DNA of 64,000 nt from Euleptes europaea (taxonomy: Eukaryota > Chordata > Lepidosauria > Squamata > Sphaerodactylidae), in NCBI RefSeq assembly GCF_029931775.1, contig NC_079328.1:12523001-12587000 (forward strand), written 5' to 3'. Under the pieces are notes generated by a model that was given only the letters and a program-made list of their open reading frames with translations, was not told the DNA's origin and did no database searches. The translations under genes and the position numbers were made by a program. Below, piece by piece: positions 34,240 through 47,555 of the stretch; the stretch's first letter is position 1; every line of letters starts with the position of its first letter.

Positions 34240-35790
34240 TTTTTATCTCCCAGTGACTGGTGCGGCCCTTTTATTTTTCCATCTTGAGAGACTATTCATT
34301 ATTATCTGTCTGTGGTCTGCTTAGCCAATCCACTAGCACATTTTGCTGGCCTTTGATGTGCTCTGCTGATATGAATTTGAGCTTCCATTCTGACCAACAC
34401 GTGATCCGTGCCATCACTCATTGTGTGCAGGGTAGAAGACCTGCCCTACTTATTTCCATAGGCTTTCACTGAGATATTGTCTGTTCTTCATAAAACATTA
34501 TTGTTCCTGATGATGTCCCTGAACCTGCCTAGATCCAGTCTCATTGCCTTGATCTTGAAAAGGCTGGTGTTCATCTTCCTCTCTGCCCAGTTCCAGATCC
34601 CTTGTGTGTAACTTCCCTGACAGGTGGCTCCCCAGCCTATCAGACTCCCATCTGTAAATACGTGGATTATGTTAAACTTGATGTATTCCTTGTCCTTGGC
34701 CAAACTGGATTGTTGTTCTGGGACTGTTATCTCCTCCTTAGATATTTTTCCTTCTTTCTTATTGGCTCCCCTGAGTCCTGGTAGGACGGGGCTGTGTACC
34801 ACCATTTATTGTACCGCCTTAGCCAGGACTGGTTCCCTGCATCCTGCCCTATCTGAGCAATCCTCCCTGCTTCCTTGTCTAAAATCCACAGGAAGGGAGG
34901 GAATGTGGAGTAGGATCTTAAACTATATCTTTTCTGGCTTGCTCATGGGGAAGGTGCAACCTGCCTTTTCAGGGCCGAACTTCCTCTAATATTGCGTGGC
35001 AAAGATAGCTTGCTACCTCCAGGGATTTTTTGGAAAATGAGGACTGGAAGAGGAGGTGTCTCTACCTTGCTGCATGGTGCTCCATCCCCTTGACTGCTCT
35101 GCTGCAGCTTTGAGCACCAAGCCTGAGCAGCTGCCCTTTGTTGGCATGGAAGATCTTCCTACAAAAATTGGCCACTGCTGTTGAGGCATCGTCTGAGGAG
35201 CATTTGAATTGTGCAGCATGTTCCTCTTGCAGCCTCTGCTTGTCTGCCATTGCCTGCTCTTCTGCAGGTCATCGCCTACTTGACCGTGCCCTGGAGTAGT
35301 ACCTTTCTCCCATTTTTTGGGAAGAGAAGGGGGGGTCCCATCCTTCTCGGAAATGAAGCTGTCTGAGGTTGCAGATGAAATTCTTCATGTCCTTCATTGC
35401 TTCAGCTACTCAGCGCTTGGGGAGGGGGAAGAGGAATAGGCCAAATGGAACAATTGATGTATAAAATAAAGAAATGAGGAAAGTGGCTGACTCTCCCCAG
35501 GAGACTAGAAGTCTGGAAGAATTTTAGTCTTGTCTTCTTGCTGGACAGATGGGGCTCACCAAAGTCAAGATGCCCTCTCCCTCAGAGCGAGAAAGGGACC
35601 CCAGAGGCTGCTGAAGTTGCTTTGAGGCTTAGAACAGAATGGGGCTGAAAATGAAAGTAAAATCAGCTGCAGGTGTAAAGCTGCAACTCTCTTATAAGCC
35701 TAGTGTGGCAGATTTCCTTCAAAAGATAGCTGCCAGGAGGAAAACCTTTGTTGCCATTGATAATCTGGCGAGTGCGTTTGAAGAACGCTG
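34240..35790 (-). mobile_element. DIRS-type retroelement fragment, minus strand (fossil)
   Basis: An RNase H domain of DIRS type is recognised at about 34488-34805 on the minus strand, and a gag-like region is likely at about 35013-35250. The piece is broken and partial, and order and limits are approximate. Confidence 0.6.
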
Positions 35791-35799
35791 TTCTTGGAG

Positions 35800-36655
35800 G
35801 TCCTAGGTGGCTAAAAAGCTGTTATTGACTCAGCTGCCCATATTGGATCAGACACCCCTCCCATTCCAGAGACACTTTGATTTATTACTCTTGCCAAATA
35901 AGCAGGATGCTGGCACTACATACTCTGACTCAAAGCTTCAGGTTCAAGTGCTAAATAAACGTATAAGGTCTGGGGGAAAGGTGTATGTCATTGTAGGCAG
36001 TACCTACCTGTCAAGAGTGGTACCAGATTTAAAATTGTGCTAGGAAGGATCACCTTTCAAACCACACTGCTCTATATAGAACATTGCATTGGTGACAAGT
36101 AGAAAAGAGGATCTGCAGCAGGAGCAAACTGTTTGGGTACAAAATAAGCACAACCCTTCCACTATAAATGTCACCCTGTTTATGCAGGACACAAAAGCAA
36201 CATGGAATAATTGGTGCAGGGTTATAGCACCAGTGGATCCTCCAGTTTCAACCTTTTTATACCAAAGATGCTTCTCCCCAGCATTAAATAGTAATGTTTT
36301 CCAGTTGTGGAAGAACATAATTGTCTAAACAGGATATTTAAAATTCAATAATATCACCATCCCATGGTACCAGTAATTACAAATGTGGAACTTTAAGGCT
36401 AAGGTCAGATGTACTCATTTTTGAGGGGTTATTTCTATAATGAATGAGATACTGGTGTAGCAGGGAATTAAGCTGTTTTTAAAAAGTCCTGTATCTGACC
36501 ACATTCTGAAAACCTAAGGGCTGTTAAATTTTCTTAAGGGGGTCAGTGATTACTGCTGATCTCAACCTCCTGCTGCAGATTCCTACTGTACTGCTGACTC
36601 AGTGAACAAAATTTGGGGGAGGAGAGGGCTTAGTGGCCTGCGGTGGGAAGGGAAT
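35800..36655. other. Intron sequence, nothing assigned
   Basis: No gene or element recognised. Open frames on both strands at about 36040-36330 overlap each other and show no domain. Confidence 0.5.
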
Positions 36656-36664
36656 TAATTCCTG

Positions 36665-36907
36665 GTGGTGGTGGTGGAAAGTGCCATCAAGTCACAGCTG
36701 ATTTATGGCGACCCCATAGGGTTTTCAAGGCAAGAAATGTTTGGAGGTGGTTTGCCATTTCCTGCCTCCATGTGGGCTGAGAGAGTTATGAGAGAACTGT
36801 GACTAGCCCAAGGTCACCCAGCTGGCTTCATGTGAAGGAGTAGGGAATCGAACCCGGTTCTCCAGATTAGAGTCTGCCGCTTTTAACCACTATACCACAC
36901 TGGCTCT
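36665..36907 (-). mobile_element. tRNA-derived SINE with squamate ACA-type tail, minus strand
   Basis: The inverted tail (GTGCCATCAAGTCACAGCTG, ATTTATGGCGACCCCATAGG) lies at the left and the inverted tRNA head (AATCGAACCCGGTTCTCC, TTAACCACTATACCACACTG) at the right. Confidence 0.88.
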
Positions 36908-37194
36908 CAATTAACCACTACACCTTGTTAGAGATGCTTGTTTTTGTAACTGTGTGGTTAGATATTGGCTGTGTTTTTTTGAACTAGTTATAGAGCTTGA
37001 ATCTGATACTATGGTCTAGTACTCGGATTTCTGTGCCACAGAAGACATAATCACTTGGTACTGAAGATCTTGATCTATAAAGTGATATCTTGTTGGTACC
37101 CAATATCAATTATTTTGCACAGTATCAATCATATCCTTTGTTTTATGGGAGTGCTGGTTGCTGCTTTAGTTAAGGGCACCTGGTTTTTAATGCT

Positions 37195-37320
37195 GTTCAT
37201 AACTACTTTTTGTTGTGTGCCTTTGGATTGTTTTAAAATTGTTTTAATAAAGTTGTTTGCCGCTGTGAGCCTGGCTTGACCAGGAAAGGGTGTCACATAA
37301 ACCCAATAAATCAAATCAAA
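37195..37320 (+). mobile_element. L2-type LINE 3' end
   Basis: TTGTTTTAATAAAGTTGTTT, GCCGCTGTGAGCCTGGC, and a tail AATAAATCAAATCAAAT, the usual L2 3' terminus. Confidence 0.65.
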
Positions 37321-37359
37321 TATATTCTAGGGAATGTTGGAGAAAAATGTAGGTACATA

Positions 37360-37442
37360 AAGCGCAATCCTAAACAGAATTACATCTAAGTCCACTGACG
37401 TCAATGCACTCTGTCCAGTCTGCTTAGAATTGCTCTAATAGG
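37360..37442. mobile_element. Palindromic MITE, decayed
   Basis: Relative of the element at 32050: GCGCAATCCTAAACAGAATT at the left and CTGCTTAGAATTGC at the right. Confidence 0.6.
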
Positions 37443-38595
37443 CTCTTTACCTTGCACAGAGAATGCTGAGCCCAATCCATTGGACATGGGAAAAGGCAGC
37501 TTTTTGGGTCCTTGTCAAAATACTTCTGTAGTGGCTCAACTGACATTGACTATGCTGAATATCTAGAGAAACGGCATCTAGTGTATCCTTATTCTAAGAG
37601 CAACATTTTGAACTGGTTCAATAAAAGTTATGCTTATTATTCGCTTATTCAGTATTTATTTTTAACAGTTTCCTGTGAAACCTTATTTACATGCTTCATG
37701 AAAGTTAAGTTCTTGACAAGAATGACTTTTAAATCAGTATTCTTCCTGAGTTAGGAATGTGGGTTAGCTGCCACCGCTTAACTCTTTGTAATGCCAAAAT
37801 GAAAACTGCATGACCTGGATTATCAGAATGTTGGAATGTAATAGATTAAGAGTATTGAACAATTTGTGTAATTGTTTATTTGACCTAGTAGAACTAGTAT
37901 GCTTTCGGACAGTGTGTTCAAATGAAACCTTTACAACTTTGCATCATGAAATTGTAACAACTTTGAATCACAATAAATACTGAATGAAAACACATATGGT
38001 AATGAAGTGTGCTTTATTGAAGAGAACATATCCAAAAGTTTATTTTTACATACAATTACCTAAATTTCACTTTGACATGAACCCGAAGGATATCAAGTGG
38101 ATAGTCTTCACTGTGTCCCAGTTTCCTTAAGCATGCTTGCATCTACTGTTGTAACAGTATCAGTAATTTTCAGTTTTAGCCTTGTTCAGTACCTACAGTC
38201 ACCTGGAACATTACAATGTTTTGTAGTTTGGGGAAACCAAAGGGGTTGAGCTAAACACTATCTAATGTAACAACAAATAAATATACTTTTATTGTATAGT
38301 GTGCTGTGCACAATTGTATTTAAAAACACAGGGCCTAAAATGCAGGCTTCCTAAAAAACACATACCATTATGTGGACTGAGGGAGACTTTCACCTGGAAA
38401 TGAGGACTAAGGTGTTAAGGCAGAGGCTTCACGGGAAAAGTTAGTTTTGAGGAACAGTTTGAAACTGAAGAGCCCAGCATAAATGTTGTGGGAGGGAGTT
38501 CCAGGCATTAACAGGCAGTAAAGCAGGAGTTAGCTTGAAAGTTGCAAATTTTTGGTTGGCTGAGAATGGCAGAGTTGGGAGAGCAAAGATCATAT
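37443..38595. other. AT-rich intron, nothing assigned
   Basis: No gene or confident element. Confidence 0.5.
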
Positions 38596-38599
38596 TAGA

Positions 38600-38840
38600 G
38601 AAGTAGAGCTGCTAAATTCGAGTCCAGTAGCACTGGGTTTGTGTCCCCATGCCTACACAGGAAGCCTGCTTGGTGACCTTGGGCTAATCACAGTTCTCTC
38701 AGAACTCTCTCAGCCCCACCTACCTTGCAAGGTGTCTGTTGTGGGGAGGGGTAGGGAAGGTGATTGTAAGCCGCTTTGAGACTCCTTAAAGGTAGAGAAA
38801 AGCAGGGTATAAAAACCAAGTCTTCTTCTTCTTCTTCATA
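38600..38840 (+). mobile_element. tRNA-derived SINE with (CTT)n tail
   Basis: The body has GCTTGGTGACCTTGGGCTAA, CTCAGCCCCACCTACCTTGC, GATTGTAAGCCGCTTTGAGA and a (CTT)n tail. The tRNA head is decayed. It is the plus-strand version of 53455-53762. Confidence 0.8.
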
Positions 38841-39000
38841 GAGACCAACAAGATTTTCCGGGTATGAGCTTTCAAGTGTCAAAGCTCCCTTCATCAGAGA
38901 TCTGACAAAGGGAGCTTTAACATTTGAAAGCTCATGCCCTGAAAATTTCGTTGGTCTCTAAGGTGTTCCTGGTCTCGCATCCAGCTGCTCTACTGCAGAT
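38841..39000. mobile_element. Fold-back repeat with a decayed hammerhead-like motif
   Basis: A minus arm (38841-38897) and a plus arm (38898-38970) share TATGAGCTTTCAAGTGTCAA and its complement. The plus arm has CTGACAA (38902-38908), an AGGGAGC stem and GAAAGCTC, the same layout as at 48924. The element follows directly on the SINE tail. Confidence 0.55.
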
Positions 39001-39253
39001 CAGCGCAAACTGCCCTCTGAAATTATAGAAGTAGGAATTCAACTGGCAATAAGGGTGGAAACCTAGTTTGGAGTTAAGGCTGTGGGGTGTAGCAATTTTG
39101 TATGGTATGTGGAGGAGGATGGGAGTGCAGGGAGCTGACAAGGAGAGTTGCATATTCTAGGCATTGGCAGCAGAGTTCTACATAGAGGGGAAGGGGTGGA
39201 AGTTTTGTTAGTCAAGGTACATGGGGATAAGTTTGAACAGAGGGATGATGAGT

Positions 39254-39503
39254 AAAAACAGAGTTGCACTTACCTGTAACTGTTGTTCATCGAGTGGTCT
39301 TCTATGCAGGCACGCATGGGACTGCGCTTGCGCAGGCCAGCCACAGAGAACTGACTAGAAAGCTTTTAGGAGCTTCAGAACGCCTGGAGCGCTCCCCCTC
39401 CCCTCCGTCCCAGGCCAAGAGCAAGCCAGCTTCCCGCCCAATGGTCATGTGATGGAGGGAGGAGGGGCGCTCCCCCCTCAGTTCTCCCTTCGCCGCCGTG
39501 GAA
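39254..39503 (+). repeat. DIRS terminal inverted repeat, left
   Basis: Starts AAAAACAGAGTTGCACTTAC and contains GGGACTGCGCTTGCGCAGGC. The part from about 39286 inward pairs with 48636-48847 in inverse orientation. Confidence 0.85.
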
Positions 39504-39550
39504 GACCACCATAGCCACCAAGCAGTAGCCCACAGCGGGGAAAGGAGGGA

Positions 39551-39650
39551 GGGATGCGTGCCTGCACAGAAGACCACTTGATGAACAACAGTTACAGGTA
39601 AGTGCAACTCTGTTTTTCATCTTCGTGGCTTCTGTGCAGTCCCACATGGG
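39551..39650. repeat. DIRS internal complementary region
   Basis: The first 67 bases (39551-39617) are the complement of the left terminus, and the next 33 (39618-39650) are the complement of the right terminus (48815-48847), fused at 39617/39618. This is exactly the junction of the two ends in a circle, the defining feature of a DIRS ICR. Confidence 0.85.
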
Positions 39651-40949
39651 AGAATAGCAAGCTCACCTACCATGGAGGCGGGTGTGGGCTTGCCACCTAA
39701 TTAAAAGACAACTCTCCCAAACAGCTGTTTCCTCCCTGGAGACCACATCTACAGGGCAATGCCAGAGGTATGTGGATCAAAGGACCAGGTTGCCACTTTA
39801 GAGAAGCCTCAGAAATCTGTCATGGCAAGGAAAGCAGCAAAAGAGACATGAGCCCTGTTGCAAAAGGCCTCCATATGGAGTGGACAGCATAGTTCAGCAT
39901 TGCTATAAACACAAAGTCTTGTAGTGTCTACCCATTGGAAAACAGTTTCCAAAGAAGCTGCTGGTTCAGCCTTCCATGCACTAGACCAATAGGTTGTTTA
40001 TGTGCTGCACGGAACCTGAAGGACATAGTCTTCAGGCACTTTATTGTATGAAGAGATTGCTCAGTTAGCGACAGAGGATTTAGAAGAAAACAGGTTCGGC
40101 AACGGGACCTTACCCAAGGTTGAACTTCAATCTAGGTAATACTACCTTAACCCGATGGAAAGTGATCACAGACCAATAAGTTAAACAGGTTAAATGACAG
40201 CAACCAGAAACACCACCTTAGTGGATAAAGGAAAAACAGGTTAGATGTTGCCATTATATCGAAGGTTTAAAGCATAATGTAAAGAATAATAAGGGCACTA
40301 GCGTAGGAAAAAAATAGACTAGCCAAGTCTCTCAAACCATTAGCAAACTGGTGGTGCAAATATTGAATAAGAATTAATCAGGAAACAGGGCTGAGATGAC
40401 CACCAGATGTGCTTGACGGGAATAACAGCCAGGCTAGTATCATTTAATGAGTAATGACACACCCCATATAAAGGTGAAGTAAGAGGTTGCAAACCGTCTG
40501 ACCCTGATCATTAAAAAACAAACAAAAAAACAGCCCACTTGGCAGCATAAGATGACCATCTGTGCGGTATGCATAATACTATTAACAACCCTGTGACTCT
40601 AGGTAGGTCCTGATCGATGGTTGAGATGACCACGCCACCCACTGTAGTGAAGTGACATTGTGGCAGAGAAGGAAGGGGCTATACCCTGATCAGCTAGTCT
40701 CCTTGAGAAAGTACCCCAAATCCCCATCAAAAGTAATCTACAGATTGGGAACACAAAACATTGTGGCCAATAGGAACCTATGAGCATTACTAGTGTCCTG
40801 GGTCTGTGGAGCCAGGGAACAAAAATGCAGCATCAAAAGAAATGTGACCAGTGAAACTGGTAAATCTCCCCGAAGGCCTCATGACAGCCAGTGTTCTGTA
40901 GGAAGCAGGGACATAGTGCATCGGTACTTAAGATAATAGGACTCTACCT

Positions 40950-43233
40950 CCCTACCAACGTCTGGTTGGTTTGACAATGAATGCCTTGAGATGAAATGCC
41001 AGCTACGTTCTATTTACCAAAGATAGAGATTCGAATAGATTGCGCCTTCCAAGGGAATATGTCGCTCTGAAAAAGACCCTCCACCTTCTATTTAAAGATA
41101 AGCAAAAGAATTTCATGTTAAAAAATTGGGAATCCCTAATACAAACAATAAATAGGAACGAATCAAAGAAGTTCTGGTCACTAATTGCTAACGCATTGGG
41201 AAGAAACGGCTCGGCCAAAGGAGCGATCACTATGGATAAGTGGCATGAATACTTCTCGGTGACCTTCCAGGGAGGTAGTGAGAGCTGCGATGAAATGTCT
41301 TATCTCTATTTAACAGAGTGCCCGGAATGGTTCAGCCTGAGGAGGTTGAATCTTTGATTGCTTCGATGCACTTGGGCAAAGCTGCTGGTCCGGATATGAT
41401 TCCGGCTGATGCTATCAAAACTTTCCCGCACTGGTCGATTCCCTTTTTAGCTACCCTGTTTATGGTTATTGATAGAACTGGGGTAATACCAGATGACTGG
41501 AGAAATGCCATAATAGTCCCCATCTTTAAGAAAGGCGATCTCCAGACTCCATCCAATTATAGGCCAATTAGCCTTTTATCTTCTATTGGGAAGCTATATG
41601 CCAGCCACCTAGCGTACAAGCTTAAATCCTGGATGGTAGAACAACAAATCTTGGGAATGGAACAGATTGGCTTTTGCCAGGGCAAATCAACATTAGATCA
41701 TTGCGTTATCTTAAACTATCTTATAGACAAATATAAAAAGGGGAAGGGGCCTAAATTACATGCTGCCTTTCTAGACTTAAAGGGAGCCTTCGATTCTGTA
41801 TCCCGAGGTATCCAAGGAAAAAGCTAAAAGATATGGGGATTGACAAACGTCTTCTACTTCTGATAAAAAACTTGCATTCTGGAACTACTTGCCAGATTAG
41901 ATGTTCCCATGCGGGTGAGCTAACCCCCAAGATTCCAATGTCAATAGGTGTGAAGCAAGGGTGCATTCTGGCCCCCACCTTATTTAATCTTTTTTTAAAT
42001 GACCTGGCTCCCTCTCTGAGTGAAATAGATGGCCACTATCCAAAAATAGGAAATAAGCATGTGGCCCTACTTTTATATGCTGACAGTGCAGTTCTACTCT
42101 TGTTATCGAAAATTGGCCTGAATAGAACAATAAACCATTTCCTATCTTATTGCTCTAGAAATAAACTCTCTTTAAACTTTGAAAAATCGAAAATTATGGT
42201 CTTTAGGAGAAACTGGAAACCCAATAAATGGATTTTCCAAGACAGATGTATAGAACAAGTCAGAAGCTTTAAATACCTCGGCATCTATTTTAAACATAAT
42301 TCCAGCTGGGCCACTCATGTCAAGGAATCGGTAAAAACTATAAAAGGTACAGCGCTAGCGATTTCTCATTTCTTTTTTACTAAAGGAAATCAGTATATAC
42401 CTGCTGTACTCAAGGTATTCAATGCAAAAATCTGCACCAGACTATAATATGGTGCCCCAATTTGGATTTCTGCTTTTAGTGCAAGCAAAATTTCTGAGGA
42501 AATTTTTAGGAGTTCCGTTTTGTGTATCCTATGCGGCTATATGTTTGGAATTGAAGCAGAGACGGTTAATAACCAAGGCCTGGCTGATAACGATTATATC
42601 ACTTATGCTCGCTGAACACCACAGTTCTGAATGGCTGCTCAACATTGATAAGAAAATTACAGCCATAGGCCTTAATATAAACGACTTGGCCATGCTTTCA
42701 GAAAACAGTGCTTTGAGTTGATTAAACAGAGGCTTATTGATACTGAGTTACAAGAACTGAAAAGCCTTGCTTCTGGTCGCTGCTCCCCAATGCTTTGCGG
42801 TTTTTCACCCGAGTCCGCGCTTCCCGAATATTTTTCTTGCCTGATCGACCCGCCCTTACGTAGGGCATATATCCTCGTTCATTTTAATGTTCACCCTTCT
42901 AGGGTGCTATACGGGAGATTTGAGAAAATCCCTTATACAGAAAGATTGTGCCCATGTGGGATGAACAAGATAGAGGATAATGAACATGTTTTATTATACT
43001 GTAAATTTTATAATGATCTTCGAGTTACTCTTCTACAGTCTATTTTGCAATTGCCTGAGGGGCAATCGGATTCTGCCAAAGTCCGCAAACTTATTGTAAC
43101 ACAGAATAGGAATACAATTGAATCGGTAGCAAAATTTCTCTATTATGCTACTAGGAGGAGATATGTTTTTGACCACTGACTTGTATGTAATTTATGACGT
43201 TATTATGCCAATAAAGGTATTGACTAATTAGTG
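40950..43233 (+). mobile_element. R4-clade LINE (Dong/Rex6-like), 5'-truncated
   Basis: An exact 12-bp TSD, AGGACTCTACCT, is at 40938-40949 and 43234-43245. Reverse transcriptase blocks are seen in order: AAGPDMIPADAIK, PIFKKGDLQTPSNYRPISLL, GFCQGKSTLDHC, AAFLDLKGAFDSVSR, SIGVKQGCILAPTLFNLFLN, then LLLYADSAVLLLL. The catalytic YADD is YADS, which would inactivate it. The C-terminal part has a CPCGMNKIEDNEHVLLYC zinc-finger-like motif and ends near the stop at 43179. The frame breaks at about 41330, 41820 and 42450-42720. It inserted into the DIRS element. Confidence 0.88.
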
Positions 43234-44031
43234 AGGACTCTACCTGGGAAAAACCCATTCCCTTAAAAGGGAAAGCAGGGAACATAGAGTGAGGGATTAC
43301 TTGTGGGTTGATGAAACCTGTCTGCTTGGGAAATCTGAGAGAGTAGACTTCTCCCACCACCTGGACGTCCAGGAAGGAAACGTTGTGCTGTTAGGTCCTT
43401 TGCCGCAACCGGAAAAACCTGGGACAGTAGAACAGGGAACTCTCACTCATGCTATAGATATTTACATTGCCATGCTATATACACTCATAGCAGTGGCTGA
43501 AAAAAGGTACAAAATGGTACCAGATTGTCCTGACTTCCAGAAGAATAATGTGATTTCATGAAGGAAAATATTCAGGTAAACACCCTTGCACAAGTGCTTG
43601 TGAGAACCTTAGTACTGGAGAGAACACAGCACAGTTCTGCATATAGGAAGACTATGTCTTCAGGTGGTATTAGCATAGTTGCCCTGTCAGACAGGATCTG
43701 TACCACCAGTCTGGAAAGGAGCAGGAACCAAAGAGATATGCAATAAAACCAACCGTAGTAGGAGACAATGACTGGAAACATATATATTTATTTGTTTGTT
43801 TGTTTGCCTTTGGTAAGGTATGGTTTTTAATGTCCTCTTGAAAACCCTTGTTTTGTAAATTCGGGTACCAGAGGTCTAATGTTCTTAGACTGATGATCCT
43901 CAATACACACAGAGGAGTATTCCCCAGTCTCAGAACCAAACTGAAACCCATTAGTTATCGGTCTTGTTTTTGTTTTTTAATTTTAATATTATTTAATTTT
44001 ATTTTGAAGGCTCTAGGTAGATACCCTAGGA

Positions 44032-45905
44032 CAGTGGTCAGTAAACCGTGGCTCGCAAGCCACATACAGCTCTTTGGCCCCTTGAGCCCAGCTCTCGAGG
44101 AGGAGGAGGAGGTGGCGGCGCGCTGCGGCTCCTCCCTGCAGGTGGAGGTGGCGAGCGGGCAGGCGGCTGTCGCCTCTGCTCCCTCTGGCTCGTGGCCCTC
44201 CGCCAGGGGGTGGAGGTGCGGGGTCGTGGCCTGGGCAGGCCAGGGGGGAGCAGAGGCGAGGCGACCGTGTGAGAGGAAGCGAGAGAGGGGCTGGTGGCTG
44301 CAGCCCAAGGGCTGCCGTGTAAGGCCGGGCCGCGGGGGGAGGGGCAGTTGACGTGCTTTCCCCGTCAAGCGGCCGCTGGGACGGAGGGTGGGGAGGGGGG
44401 CTCGCCACCCGCGGGGGACGAGGGGAAGGAGCCCGCTCAAGTGCGGCCGTTGCCTGGCGGGGTGGGGGGAGGGAGAAGTGTCGCCGCCGCCCGCTCTGCT
44501 GCTACCGTCGTTGAGGGGGTGGGTGTGAGGGGAGGCTGTCCTGCCAGGGGGGGTTGGCACGGGACATGGCTAACTCGGCTAATACAAACCCCGTGGTAAG
44601 GACCAGGGCCGGGCAGGGGGTTCGTGAAGGGGAGGCGGGGGGGCCCTCGGGGTGGGCTGGGCAGAGGGCAGCAGTGGTGGCGGTGGCGACGAAAGAGAGA
44701 GGCGGTGGCGGTGGGACGAGCCACGGACCCCGGAGCCTGGGGTAGGTGGGTTGGGGGGCTGGAGCCCCGCTCTGCTTCGGCTGACGGGGCAGAGCTGGGG
44801 TTGGGGGGTTGAGCTGGAGCTGCTCTCCACCCGCAACCCGTGCGTCTCTCTCTCAGCCTGGGGGATGGACGGTGATGGGCTGCCCTCTCCTTTCCCCCCC
44901 CCCTTGGAGAATATGCTTGTGTTTCTTTTTTATTTTCCATCTTTCCTTACTCTTAAGACGTTGGTGGTCGAAACCATCCGCGGAGCCTTTTTTAAATTTA
45001 GCGTAATATATATATGACGGTGACGGAAGGTTGAAAAAAAGGAAGCGAGAGCGAAAGGGACCCGGGCCTGGCTGCGGGGGGCGCCCTGGGGCAGAGGCCC
45101 CGGCGTGGGGCCGCAAGAAGAGCAGAGCCTCGGGGAGGGAGGAAGAGGAGAGGCGCCCAAACGCCGCCTGGAGGTCAGTGGGGGGGAGAGGCAAATTTGA
45201 AAAGGGGGCAGAGCCTCATACTGAGAAGTGAACAGCCCAGGGCTGGAGCCGGAGGGCGAGGAGCCGCGGTATGGGAGAACTTAATTAAGATTATTCACGA
45301 ATGGCATTTTTCACCTGTTAAGCTTGCGAAGATTTATAAGGCAGTACCTAGCAATAGTTAGTATTGTGAGGAATAGAACACTGATTATATCTACATGTAG
45401 TAGAACTGCACTAGAGCAATAAATTATTGGCATATGGTCAAAATTATGCTTTCTAAAGGTATCCAACATGTGTCATTTCTGTATATTTGTAAAGTTATGT
45501 TATGAAAATTTAAAAAAAAGTTTTTAAAAGAATGCAAATATAAGCTTTAAGAAGAAATATCAGTGGCAGTTTCTCTTTTGGCTCAATTAAAGTCCCCACC
45601 CAAGTGCAAGGCCATTGTTCACATTAAGCGTTTGTCAGTCATTGTCATGATTTAATTTTATGGATACCTTACTTACAATTTAATTTTTATGTATAAATAA
45701 GATCATTATTAAGTATGATGTCAAGTTTTATTCAGTGTACCTATAGTTTAATTAAGACTTAAAACTTTAATTAAAGTTTATTAAGTTAATAAACAGTGTA
45801 CCTACCTATATAGTTTAAGTTTAAGAAATTTGGCTCTCAAAAGAAATCTCAATTGTTGTACTGTTGATATTTGGCTCTGTTGACTAATGAGCTTGCCGAC
45901 CACTG
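44032..45905. mobile_element. hAT DNA transposon, non-autonomous, CpG-rich interior
   Basis: An exact 8-bp TSD, CCCTAGGA, is at 44024-44031 and 45906-45913. The inverted ends are CAGTGGTCAGTAAACC and, on the other strand, CAGTGGTCGGCAAGCT. Inside, about 44095-45290 is a strongly GC- and CpG-rich block, while the right third is AT-rich. Long frames on both strands in the block reflect base composition, and no hAT transposase motif is seen. A candidate donor CGTG|GTAAGG lies at about 44593. The block could be a captured CpG island, which is inference. Confidence 0.93.
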
Positions 45906-47555
45906 CCCTAGGATATAGACCAGTAACAATGGTGATCAAAAATATTCCTTTTAAGAACTGATCTACAGTTGCACATAAATCGTGCAGCTACAGGGACAGA
46001 AAAACCATGGCGCCTTGAGTTGTTACGGGCTCGAAGAAAAAACATTCAAAGTAGCGAAAAGAATGCTATCCTTTGAGTAGGGAGCAATTGGGATTATACA
46101 AAATCAACTAGCAAATCCAACGACACATAGGGCTAATGAGGTTAGAGACAGGCAAACCTGCAGGACTGGTAAAATGAATTGTCCAATAGCCAATAATCCA
46201 ATTACGGATCAACAGCACCACCTGCTGACAGCAGGAAAGCAAGTGCAACAAGCCTGTAACATACTGTAACATACAATTAAGATAATTGTCCTTAGATACA
46301 GGACTACAACCAAAAAGGCTCACAGGCAACTGAGGAAGAACATCTGAAAAGGGAAGTATCCTGAAATGTGGGCACCTGAGGATCCTTATTAAGGAGTCTG
46401 AGGTCCAGTCGGGGTCCCTTATCAGCATTTTCCTTTATCCAAGATAAAAATACATAGATTAAAATTTGCGTGTTCCTAAATACGGGGGTTTATTTGCATT
46501 GCAATATAGAGATCTCAGCTGCAATGAACTCAATATGGAGGGAACCCAGTGCCTTGGATGGTTAAGAGCACCATTCAGCACTTAGCATAAATCTACCCAG
46601 GAATTAGCATTTATTATCCTGTAGTCATGCCACCTGTTTGTCCCTGTATGAAAAGTCCTTGGGAAGTCAAACACCATGTGAGTTGGGGAAGTCTCCCCTG
46701 ATGCTGGGTAAACGCAATATGTACAAGACTTATCAGTGTACATAATTTGCTTAGGCTAATTACGGCCCTAACACTGAAAAGTGTTCTTAATGGGAGATTC
46801 AGTGCTCCTGCCCAGAGTCAAAGTGGGCAGCCCCAGCAACCCCCGGAAAAAAATGGGAACCTGACCCATATTAAGATAGAAGTGTCCCAGCAACCATCAA
46901 CTAGGTGAGGGATACTGTAAGAGGAATCCAGCATCCTCTTTTTAGCTTTATATAGATTTCCCACCTTCTAGGGAAAAGCTTGGCTATAAAAAGAAGCCAA
47001 ATGTATACCATATTGGTTCTGCATAACACAACTCCTTGTCAGATCCGTCTCATGAGCCCTCCCTCCTTGACACCAAGGTGGCCATGTAAATTGACTTCGA
47101 GGTCAGTGGAAAGACACTTGTCACAGAGGGGATGAGTATCTATGCACCCATGGGGATATATGCATTCCCGCGGGAGCATCCCAAGGAGAGGCTCAGGGAA
47201 CATAAGGGGGGGGGGAACGGAACATGGCTGAGAAGCCTTCCCCACATGCTGGACAATGTTTCAGCCCAAGCTTGCTTACCCCACCAACGACGGCGATGCC
47301 TGACGTTGAAGGAAGCGGGGGGGGGGGGGCTGCAACGCCGAGACTCCTCCCCTTCTCCGAACAGATGCCGCCTCGGCAGCAACAGACAGTTGTCATGGAG
47401 GCAAACTCAAACCCGCTCATCTCGGCACCGAGGAGGAATCAGTGTATGACGTCGACAAGAGCCAGGTGGCTGTTGTGTTGGTGCATCAGAGGCGAGCCAA
47501 CGTCGAGGCTTTTACACCCTGAGGAGTAGGCGTTCCCACCTCCTTGGAATTGCTC

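Noticed and set aside
43955-45231. Several overlapping long frames on both strands
   Set aside because: All fall in the GC-rich block of the hAT at 44032-45905 or its edge, and the predicted proteins are low-complexity Pro/Arg/Gly.
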